DNA from: JBEKVE01 sp049514335 | GTDB lineage: Bacteria > Actinomycetota > Acidimicrobiia > Acidimicrobiales > UBA8190 | Direction: 5' to 3' | Length of the DNA stretch: 15,241 bases | Assembly (NCBI GenBank): GCA_049514335.1 | Contig: JBEKVE010000070.1 | Span: forward strand, 1 to 15,241 | In this document: positions 6,662 through 13,559 of the stretch, one piece after another | Position numbering within the stretch: position 1 is the stretch's first letter | Layout: each line of letters opens with the position of its first letter | Notes under the pieces: generated by a model | The model's input: only the letters and a program-made list of their open reading frames with translations | Database searches by the model: none | Told to the model about the DNA's origin: nothing | Position numbers and translations under genes: made by a program

Positions 6662-6982
6662 CTAGCCGAGCGTCTGCGCCTCGACCCACAGCGCGTAGTC
6701 GGGGTCGGCGTGGTCGACGAGGGTGGCGATGATCTCCGGTGTGTCGTAGCTGTGCGCCGCCCGGAGCTGCTCCATGAGCGGCGCCACCAGCGCCTCCGTG
6801 GTCTTGAGCACGCACAGCCACTCCTGCGCCGACTCGATCTCCCCCTGCCACCGGTAGGTGCTGGCGATCGGCCCTGACACCTGGGCGCAGGCGGCCAGGC
6901 GCGCCTCCACGGCGGCGGTGCCCAGGCAGGCGGCCTCCTCGGCGCTGGCCGCCGTCACGCTCACCTGACACAGCGTCGCCAT
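6662..6982 (-). CDS. cutA: CutA1-type divalent cation tolerance protein
   Basis: This 106-aa protein is a full-length CutA1. Family hallmarks are LAACAQV (29-35), STYRWQGEIES (41-51), LKTTEAL (59-65) and HSYDTPEIIA (77-86), then the aromatic end YALWVEAQ. CutA1 forms a very stable trimer with a ferredoxin-like fold. It was first linked to copper and other divalent metal tolerance in E. coli, and its real role remains unclear. His77 and Glu83 in the HxYxxPE motif match residues proposed to bind metal in the E. coli protein. It leads the pair with the GYD gene. No Shine-Dalgarno is visible; a TAGGTT box ends nine bases before the ATG, so the transcript may be leaderless or nearly so. Confidence 0.92.
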   Translation of the reverse strand: MATLCQVSVTAASAEEAACLGTAAVEARLAACAQVSGPIASTYRWQGEIESAQEWLCVLKTTEALVAPLMEQLRAAHSYDTPEIIATLVDHADPDYALWVEAQTLG

Positions 6983-6991
6983 GGCGCCGCC

Positions 6992-6997
6992 AACCTA
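6992..6997 (-). promoter_or_regulatory. Possible -10 element for cutA
   Basis: TAGGTT on the minus strand fits TAnnnT and ends nine bases before the cutA ATG. Transcription would then start within a few bases of the start codon, consistent with the missing ribosome site. No clear -35 box is seen. Confidence 0.25.
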
Positions 6998-7058
6998 TCG
7001 CCCGCCCGGCGTCGGCCCCGGTGGTGCAGGCACCAGACGAGGAGACGGGGTGCCCCCA

Positions 7059-7087
7059 TTGGCCCCTTCCCCGCGGCGCGCCACAAT
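7059..7087 (+). promoter_or_regulatory. Candidate promoter for the FtsX-type permease
   Basis: TTGGCC (7059-7064) and CACAAT (7082-7087) are separated by exactly 17 bases, and each matches the sigma-70 consensus at four of six positions. Transcription would begin near 7094, leaving about a 35-base leader before the ATG at 7130. It lies in the 147-bp gap divergent from cutA. No experiment supports it. Confidence 0.35.
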
Positions 7088-7129
7088 GCCACCACGGACA
7101 CGTCGCTCTGGCGCGTCCGGGGCCGAGCG

Positions 7130-9667
7130 ATGAGGGGGGACACCACCCGTGTCCGGTGCCGTGCCGTGAGGATCGCCTGGTACCGGCTCCGGGCCACGTT
7201 CGGCCACCGCTTCGGCGGCTACCTGGCCATCGTCCTGCTCACGGGGCTGGTGGGCGGTCTGGCCATGGGGTCCATCGCCGCGGCCCGCAGCACCGCATCG
7301 TCGTTCACCACTTTCTGGGCCAGCACCGACCCCTCGGCCCTGGCCGGGCCGGACGGGGTGCTCAACCCCGCCCTCGGGTACGACTCGGGCTACGAGCCGG
7401 CGCTCGTGGCCAAGATCGCCCGTCTCCCCCACGTCACCGGGGTCGAGAGCCAGTCGGGTATCGACTTCCTCCCCCTGCAGGCCGACGGCGCCCCTCTCGA
7501 CGCCCCCAAGTTCGACGAACCGGCGGCGGGCAACGGATATGGCAGCGTCGACGGCCTGTACTTCCACCAGGACAAGGTGGCGGTGGTGCAGGGCCGAATG
7601 GCCGACCCCGACAACCCCGACCAGCTCATGCTGAGCGCCAACGGTGCGTCGGCCCTCGGGGTGCACGTCGGCAGCGTGCTCCCGGTGGGCATCTACACCA
7701 ATGCCCAGACGCAACTGCCCGCCTTCGGCACCGCCGCGGTCAAGCCCATGCGCGTGGTGGACGAGAAAGTGGTGGGGATCGCCGTGTTCAACAACACCAT
7801 CGTCGAAGACGACGTGGACGTGAGCGGCGCCCCCAACAACCTCTTCACCCCCGCCCTCACCCGGCAGCTGCTGAAGTGCTGCGTCAACTACAGCCTGAGC
7901 GGTGTACGGGTGCAAGGTGGAGCGCGCACCGTCGCCACCGTGGCGCGTGAGATCGCACAGGCCCTGCCGCCCGGGTTCCCGCCCTTCACCGACACCGGGC
8001 CTCAGGTCGTGGCGAAGGCCCAGCGCGCCATCAAGCCCGAGGCCATCGCCCTCGGGGCGTTCGGTGCCATCGTGGCACTGGCCGCCCTCCTCATCGCCGG
8101 CCAGGTGATCGGGCGGCAACTGCGCCTGGAGACCGACGAGCGGGCCGTGCTGCGCGCCCTCGGGGCGGGGCCGGTGCAGACCTGGGGCGACGGGCTCACC
8201 GGCGTTGTGGGCGCGGTGGTGCTCGGCGCGGCAGTGGCGGTGGTGGTGGCGCTGGCCCTCTCGCCATTGGCGCCGCTCGGCCCGGTACGCGCCGTCTACC
8301 CCGACAAAGGCGTGCACGCCGACTGGACCGTCCTCGGCCTCGGCGCCCTCGTGCTGGTGGTGGGCCTCAGCCTGCTGGCGTGCTTCGTCGCCGTGCGCAC
8401 CGCGCCGCAGCGGCTCGAGCGGCGCAACCGGCTTCGCATCGACCGCCCGAGCCGGGTGGTGAGCGTGGCGGGTGCGATGGGGGTACCCGCCCCCGTGCTC
8501 ACCGGCGCGCGCTTCGCCCTCGAGTCGGGCACGGGCGCCGAGGCGGTGCCGGTGCGCTCGGCCATGCTCGGCACCTGCCTGGCCGTGGTGGCGGTGATCG
8601 CCACGCTCATCTTCGGCGCCAGCCTCGACTCGCTCGTGTCGCACCCCACCCTGTACGGGTGGAACTGGGACGCGGCGCTCGTGTCGTCCGGCGGCGACAT
8701 CCCCGAGCACCAGGTGACCACCCTGCTCGACCGCGACCGCGCCGTGGCCCAGTGGTCGCCCATCTACACCGCCGACATGTCGATCGACGGCCAGTCGGTC
8801 CCGGTGCTCGGGGAGAGCCCGGCCCAGGCTGCGGTGCAACCCCCCGTGCTGTCGGGTCACGGGCTGGCCGGGAGCAACCAGGTCGTCCTGGGAGCGGTGA
8901 CGTTGGCGCAGCTGCACGTGCACCTCGGCTCATGGGTGACGGTGCGCTTCGCCGGCACCGCCACGCCCCTGCGGGTGGTGGGGACCGCCACCATGCCGAC
9001 GCTCGGGAGCAACGGCGGCCCGCATCTGGAGATGGGGACCGGAGCGCTGCTTCCCACCCGACTCATCCCGTCCATCGACCGGAACCCCTTCGACGACCCG
9101 CTGCCGGGCCCCAATGCCGTCCTCCTTCGCCTGCGCCCCGGCGTCGACAACGCCACCGCCATGCGCGGGCTCGGCGCCATCGCCGCCGCCACGTCCAACA
9201 CCGCCAACTTCGGCGTGGCGGTGACCAAGGTCCTGCGCCCGGCCGAGATCGTGAACTACCGCTCGCTCGGGGCCATCCCGGCCTTCCTGGGCGCCGGCCT
9301 GGCCATCGGCTCGGTGGTGGCGCTGGCGCTCACCCTGGTGGCATCGGTCCGCCGTCGACGGCGTGATCTGGCGCTGCTCAAGACGCTCGGCTTCACCCGT
9401 CGGCAGCTGGCCGCCACCGTGGCGTGGCACTCCACCATCGCCGTGGCCGTCGGCACCGTCGTGGGCGTCCCCCTCGGCATCGTGCTCGGTCGATGGCTGT
9501 GGGACCTCTTCGCCCGCGACATCCACGCCGTCCCCGCTCCGAGCGTGCCCGCCCTGTCGGTGGCGCTCGTGGCCGTGGCCGGGCTCGTGCTCGCCAACGT
9601 GGTGGCCGCCGTGCCCGCACGCGTGGCGGCCCGCACCCGCACGGCGGTGCTCCTCCGCTCGGAGTGA
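7130..9667 (+). CDS. FtsX-type ABC transporter permease (MacB-like), 845 aa
   Basis: This large membrane protein has two FtsX-like permease halves. A first helix (about 29-51, GGYLAIVLLTGLVGGLAMGS) is followed by an extracytoplasmic domain (about 55-300). Three helices come next near 305-325, 355-378 and 398-422, then a fifth near 478-498, a second outer domain (505-705) and three helices near 715-738, 765-788 and 808-830. RRRRRDLALLKTLGFTRRQL (741-760) is the classic FtsX cytoplasmic loop contacting the ATPase; an earlier ETDERAVLRALGAG (334-347) is its first-half equivalent. The end ARTRTAVLLRSE is typical of actinobacterial members. Such proteins act in lipoprotein, peptide or lipid handling. 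No MacB-type ATPase lies beside it. The ATG at 7130 has a poor ribosome site; GTG at 7166 is an alternative start. Confidence 0.88.
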   Translation: MRGDTTRVRCRAVRIAWYRLRATFGHRFGGYLAIVLLTGLVGGLAMGSIAAARSTASSFTTFWASTDPSALAGPDGVLNPALGYDSGYEPALVAKIARLPHVTGVESQSGIDFLPLQADGAPLDAPKFDEPAAGNGYGSVDGLYFHQDKVAVVQGRMADPDNPDQLMLSANGASALGVHVGSVLPVGIYTNAQTQLPAFGTAAVKPMRVVDEKVVGIAVFNNTIVEDDVDVSGAPNNLFTPALTRQLLKCCVNYSLSGVRVQGGARTVATVAREIAQALPPGFPPFTDTGPQVVAKAQRAIKPEAIALGAFGAIVALAALLIAGQVIGRQLRLETDERAVLRALGAGPVQTWGDGLTGVVGAVVLGAAVAVVVALALSPLAPLGPVRAVYPDKGVHADWTVLGLGALVLVVGLSLLACFVAVRTAPQRLERRNRLRIDRPSRVVSVAGAMGVPAPVLTGARFALESGTGAEAVPVRSAMLGTCLAVVAVIATLIFGASLDSLVSHPTLYGWNWDAALVSSGGDIPEHQVTTLLDRDRAVAQWSPIYTADMSIDGQSVPVLGESPAQAAVQPPVLSGHGLAGSNQVVLGAVTLAQLHVHLGSWVTVRFAGTATPLRVVGTATMPTLGSNGGPHLEMGTGALLPTRLIPSIDRNPFDDPLPGPNAVLLRLRPGVDNATAMRGLGAIAAATSNTANFGVAVTKVLRPAEIVNYRSLGAIPAFLGAGLAIGSVVALALTLVASVRRRRRDLALLKTLGFTRRQLAATVAWHSTIAVAVGTVVGVPLGIVLGRWLWDLFARDIHAVPAPSVPALSVALVAVAGLVLANVVAAVPARVAARTRTAVLLRSE

Positions 9668-9691
9668 GCCGCTCCGCCGCCAGGCCGGGCG

Positions 9692-10453
9692 CTATGCCAG
9701 TCCCCGGGCCTCCTCGACGCGGTGCTTCACGATGATGGCCAGGCTGAGCACGGCCGCATAGGCGACGAGCACCACCCAGTGCTCGAGCCCGAGGCTCTGG
9801 CCGTCGAGGAGGTCGAGCCCGAGGGCGGCGTGGTTGAAGCTCGGCAGCAGGCGCGCCGTGGTGCGCAGCGCGCCCGGCATGCTGCTCACGGGATTGAACA
9901 GGCCGCCGAAGTAGCCGAGCACGAACATGAGGGCGGTCACCACCGGGAACGCCGTCTCGGCGTGCACCATGAACCCGATGAAGACCCCCAGAACCGCAAG
10001 GGGAAGTGCCGTCACCCACAACAGCGCACTCAGCTCGATCCACGTGGCCAGAGCCATGTGGACACCGCCGAAGGCCGCCCCCACCACCTCCACCAGCACG
10101 ATCACGGGGAGGATGACGAGCATGCTGGCCGTCACCTTGGTGGCCACGTAGGACCATGCCGGGATGGGTGTCAGGCGGAGCTGCCGGGCCCACCCCGACG
10201 TGCGCTCGGCCGACAGCCGCGCCCCGCCGGCGGTGAGAGCGGCCACCAAGGAACCGAAGGAGCACATCGACACCATGAGATAGACGCGCCACGGCACGGT
10301 GCCCGACACCACCTCACTGGCGCGCCGGTCCCCCAGGAACAGCATGTAGAAGATGACGGGGAACCCCACCGTGATGATGAGGAACTTCCAGCTGCGCAGC
10401 AGCCGGCCGACCTCGAAGCGCCCGAAGGAGAGCAGGGGGGTCACCGGTCGCAT
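9692..10453 (-). CDS. ABC-2 type exporter permease
   Basis: This 253-aa membrane protein is the permease of an ABC-2 exporter. It has about six helices: near residues 24-41, 58-76, 106-127, 138-162, 167-185 and 225-243. The cytoplasmic segment ARLSAERTSGWARQLRLTPI (78-97) is the conserved loop after the second helix in DrrB-like and similar permeases. NPVSSMP (187-193) before the last part is also family-like. The ATG lies inside the end of the ATPase gene (13-base overlap, 10441-10453), so translation is almost certainly coupled. With the ATPase it would form a 2+2 exporter for a drug, lipid or peptide; the substrate is unknown. It ends 24 bp from the convergent FtsX permease gene. Confidence 0.9.
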   Translation of the reverse strand: MRPVTPLLSFGRFEVGRLLRSWKFLIITVGFPVIFYMLFLGDRRASEVVSGTVPWRVYLMVSMCSFGSLVAALTAGGARLSAERTSGWARQLRLTPIPAWSYVATKVTASMLVILPVIVLVEVVGAAFGGVHMALATWIELSALLWVTALPLAVLGVFIGFMVHAETAFPVVTALMFVLGYFGGLFNPVSSMPGALRTTARLLPSFNHAALGLDLLDGQSLGLEHWVVLVAYAAVLSLAIIVKHRVEEARGLA

Positions 10454-11421
10454 GCCCCGTCGGCCCGGCCGTCGTGGCGGGTCAGCGCCACGAACGCCTC
10501 CTCGAGCCCGGCCCCGGTCACCTCGAGGTCGTGGAAGGCGACGCGGCGCCGGACGAGGTCGCGCACCGTGGCGTCGGGGTCGAGGGAGTCGATGGTGACA
10601 CACGTGCCGCGCACCTCGACGTCGGTGACCCCTTCGAGCTCGTCGAGCACCGCCACGGCGGGGTGCTCGCACACGAAGCGCACCTTGCGAGCGGCGTGCG
10701 CCGCCTTCAACGCCGCGCCGGGACCGTCGGCCACCACCCGTCCGTGGTTGACCACCACCACCCGGTCGGCGATCTGGTCGGCCTCGTGGAGGTGGTGCGT
10801 GGCGAAGACGATGGTGCGGCCCTCGTCGGCGAACTCGCGGATCATGCGCCAGAACGAGCGGCGTCCCTCCACGTCCATGGCCGCCGTGGGCTCGTCCAGG
10901 AACACGAGCTCGGGATCGCCGGCGATGGCGATGGCGAAGCGCACCCGCTGGGCCTGGCCTCCCGACAGACGCTGGGTCTGGCGGCCGAGGAACGGCCCGA
11001 TCCCGGCCCGCTCCACCGTGACGTCGAAGGGGGCGGGGTCCCGGTAGAGGCGGCGCACGAGGCGCAGCGTGGCGTCCACTCGCACCCCGGGGGGAAGGCC
11101 ACTGCCCGATCCGGTCTGGAGCATCGCCCCCACCCGGCCTTCGGCCACGGCCCGCCTGGGCGTCGTGCCCAGCACCTCCACCGAGCCGGCGGTGGGGCGC
11201 AGCAGCCCGAGGAGGAGCGAGATGGTGGTGGACTTGCCCGCCCCGTTGGGCCCGAGCAGCGCCAGGGTCTCGCCGCACGCCACCTCGAGGTCGAGGTCGT
11301 TGAGCGCCACGTGCCGGCCGTAGCGGTGGGTGATCCCACAGAAGCGCAGCGCCCAGGACCTATCGGCCGACGGCCTGACCTGCTGCGGTTCCTGGCCGAC
11401 AAGGGCGTTCCACGTCTTCAT
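10441..11421 (-). CDS. ABC-2 exporter ATP-binding protein
   Basis: This is the ATPase of the exporter whose permease follows. From the ATG at 11421 it is 326 aa. Walker A is GPNGAGKST (57-65), the Q-loop is Gln102 (MLQTG), the signature is LSGGQAQR (152-159), Walker B ends in Asp176-Glu177 (VFLDEPT), and the switch is His209 (ATHH). All catalytic residues are present, so it should be active. A C-terminal region of about 90 residues after the ABC domain, ending in EEAFVALT, is typical of DrrA/CcmA-like exporters. The frame stays open to a GTG at 11448, but ATG 11421 is preferred because a possible -10 box (TAGGGT, 11452-11447) would place the transcript start after that GTG. Upstream on the same strand is the CoA ligase, 74 bp away, so a shared transcript is possible. 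Confidence 0.93.
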   Translation of the reverse strand: MKTWNALVGQEPQQVRPSADRSWALRFCGITHRYGRHVALNDLDLEVACGETLALLGPNGAGKSTTISLLLGLLRPTAGSVEVLGTTPRRAVAEGRVGAMLQTGSGSGLPPGVRVDATLRLVRRLYRDPAPFDVTVERAGIGPFLGRQTQRLSGGQAQRVRFAIAIAGDPELVFLDEPTAAMDVEGRRSFWRMIREFADEGRTIVFATHHLHEADQIADRVVVVNHGRVVADGPGAALKAAHAARKVRFVCEHPAVAVLDELEGVTDVEVRGTCVTIDSLDPDATVRDLVRRRVAFHDLEVTGAGLEEAFVALTRHDGRADGACDR

Positions 11422-11446
11422 GTCCACACTTTCGGGTGCGCATCTC

Positions 11447-11452
11447 ACCCTA
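11447..11452 (-). promoter_or_regulatory. Possible -10 element for the ABC exporter
   Basis: TAGGGT on the minus strand fits TAnnnT. Transcription would start near 11440, about 20 bases before the ATG at 11421, with GAAAG as a weak ribosome site. No -35 match is seen. Confidence 0.2.
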
Positions 11453-11495
11453 CGAATCCGGGGCCCCGCCGGGCAGGGCCGAACGTCCCTGGCGT

Positions 11496-13019
11496 TCAGT
11501 GCAACGCGGACCGCAGCACCTTACCCATGGCATTGCGGGGAAGGGTGTCGACGACGTGCACGATGCGTGGCCGCTTGTAGGCGGCCAGGCGCTCTCCGGC
11601 GTAGGCGAGGACCGCGGCGGTATCGAGGGGGGTGGCCCCGTCGGGCACGACCCAGGCGGTCACCACCTCGCCCCATTCGTCCGACGGGGTGCCGGTGACC
11701 GCCACCTCGAGCACCGAGGGGTGGCCGAGGAGCACGTCCTCGACCTCGGCCGGGTAGACGTTGTACCCCCCCGAGATCACGAGCTCGCTGCTGCGGCCGA
11801 GGATGCGGACGTACCCGTCGTCCACCTCGGCCAGGTCCGCGGTCCCGAACCACCCGTCGGTGAAGGCCTCGGCCGTCGCCGCCGGGCGCTGCCAGTAGCC
11901 GTCGAAGACAGCGGGCCCCTTGACCTGGATCTCGCCGTCGAGGAGCCGGGCCTCCACCCCGGGAAAAGGGAACCCCACCGTGCCGGGCCGGCGCTCGCCG
12001 TCGTAGGGGTTCGACAGCGTCATGAGCGTCTCGGTCATGCCGTAGCGCTCGAGCACCTCGACGCGCCCCGCCCGGCGCACGGCCTCGTGCAGGTCGGCGG
12101 CCAGGGGGGCCGAGCCCGACACCGCCAGGCGAAGGCGGGCCAGCTCCCCCACCCGGCCCGACGACACCAGGCGGTGGTACATGGTGGGGACGCCGAAGAA
12201 GAGGGTGGCGTCGTGCTCGGCGCAGGCGTCGAGGACCGCGCCCGGGTCGAAGCGGGGCAGCAGCACCACCGAGGAGCCGACCAGCAACGACGTGTACAGC
12301 GCCACGCACAGGCCGTGCCCGTGGAAGATGGGGAGGGCATGGACCAGGCGGTCGCCTTCCCCCCACCGCCAGGTGCGGGCGACCGACTCGCTGTTGGCCA
12401 GCAGGTTGCCGTGGCTGAGCACGGCGCCCTTGGGCGCACCCGTGGTCCCCGAGGTGTAGGCGATCAGGGCCGGATCGCCGGGCCGGGCGGCATCGAGCAC
12501 CGGTGCGCCGTCGTTGTGGGCGTCGCCCCCGCTGCGCCCGTGCACGACGTGCAGCTCGCAGTCGAGCACCTGCACGCGGCCCCCGGATGCCGCCGACACC
12601 AGACCGGCGCGCCCCTCGTCGTCCACCACCGCCGCTGCCGGGCCCACGTCCTGCACCAGGTGGGCGAGCTCACGCTCGGTGTAGAGGGGGTTGACCGGGA
12701 CCACCACGATCCCGGCGCGCAGGGCGGCCACGTTGACCGCCGCGGCCGCCACCGAGGACGTCGTGCTCCACAGCAGGCGGTCCCCCGCCGCCAGTCCGAG
12801 GCGCCCGAGGCGGCCCGCCAGGGCCCGCGTGACGTCGTCGAAGGCCCCTGCCCGGCACCACCCGTCCCCCGCCGCCGTGCCGTCCCACAGGAGCGCCGCG
12901 CCCGGTTGGGCGGACCACCGCGCCGCCCATGTCGCCGGCAGGCTCCCCGCCGCGGTGAGGTCGGCGATCTCGAGCGCAGTCCCCGGCGCCAGGTGCTCGC
13001 GCCACGGACGGGGGTGCAC
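11496..13019 (-). CDS. AMP-forming acyl-CoA synthetase, malonyl-CoA synthetase (MatB)-like
   Basis: This 507-aa ANL-family enzyme makes an acyl-CoA from an acid, ATP and CoA through an acyl-adenylate. Motifs in order are the P-loop YTSGTTGAPKG (188-198), LPIFHGHGL (229-237), FFGVPTMYHRL (274-284), VSGSAPL (300-306), ERYGMTETLM (324-333), GYNVYPAEVE (418-427) and RNAMGK with catalytic Lys500. FFGVPTMYHR, the SGSA box, ERYGMTETLM and RRPGTVGFPFPGVEARL (343-359) closely resemble malonyl-CoA synthetases such as Streptomyces MatB, from memory. Arg297, three residues before VSGSA, falls where MatB binds the second carboxylate. A small dicarboxylate such as malonate or methylmalonate is therefore the best guess; a short or branched fatty acid is the alternative. 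The start is GTG at 13019 without a ribosome site; a -10-like TACGTT ends seven bases before it, suggesting a leaderless mRNA. No malonate decarboxylase or transporter is adjacent. Confidence 0.88.
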   Translation of the reverse strand: MHPRPWREHLAPGTALEIADLTAAGSLPATWAARWSAQPGAALLWDGTAAGDGWCRAGAFDDVTRALAGRLGRLGLAAGDRLLWSTTSSVAAAAVNVAALRAGIVVVPVNPLYTERELAHLVQDVGPAAAVVDDEGRAGLVSAASGGRVQVLDCELHVVHGRSGGDAHNDGAPVLDAARPGDPALIAYTSGTTGAPKGAVLSHGNLLANSESVARTWRWGEGDRLVHALPIFHGHGLCVALYTSLLVGSSVVLLPRFDPGAVLDACAEHDATLFFGVPTMYHRLVSSGRVGELARLRLAVSGSAPLAADLHEAVRRAGRVEVLERYGMTETLMTLSNPYDGERRPGTVGFPFPGVEARLLDGEIQVKGPAVFDGYWQRPAATAEAFTDGWFGTADLAEVDDGYVRILGRSSELVISGGYNVYPAEVEDVLLGHPSVLEVAVTGTPSDEWGEVVTAWVVPDGATPLDTAAVLAYAGERLAAYKRPRIVHVVDTLPRNAMGKVLRSALH

Positions 13020-13026
13020 GCCGGGA

Positions 13027-13054
13027 AACGTAGCAACCGGTCCCGATCCGTCGA
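13027..13054 (-). promoter_or_regulatory. Candidate leaderless promoter for the CoA ligase
   Basis: On the minus strand, TCGACG (13054-13049) and TACGTT (13032-13027) are 16 bases apart, and the TACGTT box ends seven bases before the GTG at 13019. That spacing puts the transcript start on or beside the start codon, which agrees with the absence of a ribosome site. Confidence 0.38.
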
Positions 13055-13460
13055 TGACAGGGGCCGCACGCGAACGTCAGGTGACGAGATGGTGACCACT
13101 GCGCGTCATGCCGCAGGCCCGCGCTGCCGGTCGGTGGGCACCGACGTCCACGCACGCCGGGCCCACCGATCGGCGGCGCACAGCGCAGCGGGTTCAGGTG
13201 TGTCCGAGCACCGTCTGAACCACGCCTGCTGTGGGGGAAGAGCTGCCGTGGCGAGGCTGTGAGAGGCTTGGCTGGCACCCCGAACCCTATGGGGCCAGGG
13301 TGAACGCCCCGTGTCGCCCAGGCGACCGCCCGGCCAAATCCCGATGAATGGATCGCGGCCGTTTCGGTGGCCCCCCGGCGGTCGCCAGGGGACTCGGTAG
13401 TCACATGAATGTCACTCCTGCCAGGGGAATTTCACTTTCCGGCAACCCAAACCGGTCACG
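13055..13460. other. Non-coding stretch, no gene recognised
   Basis: About 400 bp between the CoA ligase promoter and the likely promoter of the coiled-coil gene, with no gene I can support on either strand. Frames stay open by composition but lack start signals or recognisable domains. Visible structure includes a perfect inverted repeat GTCGCC-CA-GGCGAC (13313-13326), an ACAT-GA-ATGT repeat (13403-13412), and three GTCAC copies at 13400-13404, 13411-13415 and 13455-13459. The first two GTCAC copies are 11 bp apart, one helical turn. Composition is less GC-rich near 13400-13450. I see no tRNA, and no 6S, SRP, tmRNA or RNase P signature. Confidence 0.5.
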
Positions 13461-13465
13461 GTGCG

Positions 13466-13559
13466 TGTTACCCTTTTTGGGGAAAACGGGGTGTCGGGGC
13501 CGTGTCGCGGGCCGGGCAACCCCACCAGAGATCCCTCCCAGACGTCGCCGGAGGCGCTG
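13466..13559 (+). promoter_or_regulatory. Extended -10 and structured leader of the coiled-coil gene
   Basis: TGTTACCCT (13466-13474) fits an extended -10 element (TGn followed by TAnnnT), giving a start near 13481 and a leader of about 80 bases. CCC-TTTTT-GGG (13471-13481) is a small hairpin at the start point. Further down, GGGGT (13488-13492) can pair with ACCCC (13519-13523) around an inner GGCC/GGCC stem. The leader ends with GGAGG (13550-13554), five bases before the ATG at 13560. I do not recognise a known riboswitch class; pairing with the G-rich segment could affect ribosome access. Confidence 0.3.

Noticed and set aside
6995..8923. Open frame of about 640 codons on the minus strand
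   Set aside because: Antisense to the FtsX permease; low-complexity His/Gly/Arg/Glu composition and no motifs.
10441..11421. The ABC ATPase as partner of the FtsX permease at 7130-9667
   Set aside because: It overlaps its own ABC-2 permease on the same strand, and its long C-terminal extension is of the exporter DrrA/CcmA type rather than MacB/LolD.
11436..13262. Open frame of about 600 codons on the plus strand
   Set aside because: Antisense to the CoA ligase, whose full ANL motif set is on the other strand.
12670..13404. Minus-strand open frame reaching from the ligase gene into the non-coding gap
   Set aside because: Out of frame with the ligase, no ribosome site, no recognisable domain; the part in the gap looks like random GC-rich sequence.
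13020..13460. Possible tRNA or housekeeping RNA in the gap
   Set aside because: No T-arm GTTCRANYC with a matching acceptor stem, and no signature of 6S, SRP, tmRNA or RNase P RNA on either strand that I could see.
13471..13482. CCC-TTTTT-GGGG as an intrinsic terminator
   Set aside because: The T-run is the loop, not downstream of a stem, and the stem is only three or four pairs.
13461..13559. N-terminal extension of the coiled-coil protein from GTG 13461
   Set aside because: No ribosome site for that GTG, the extra 33 residues look non-protein-like, and GGAGG is well placed for ATG 13560.
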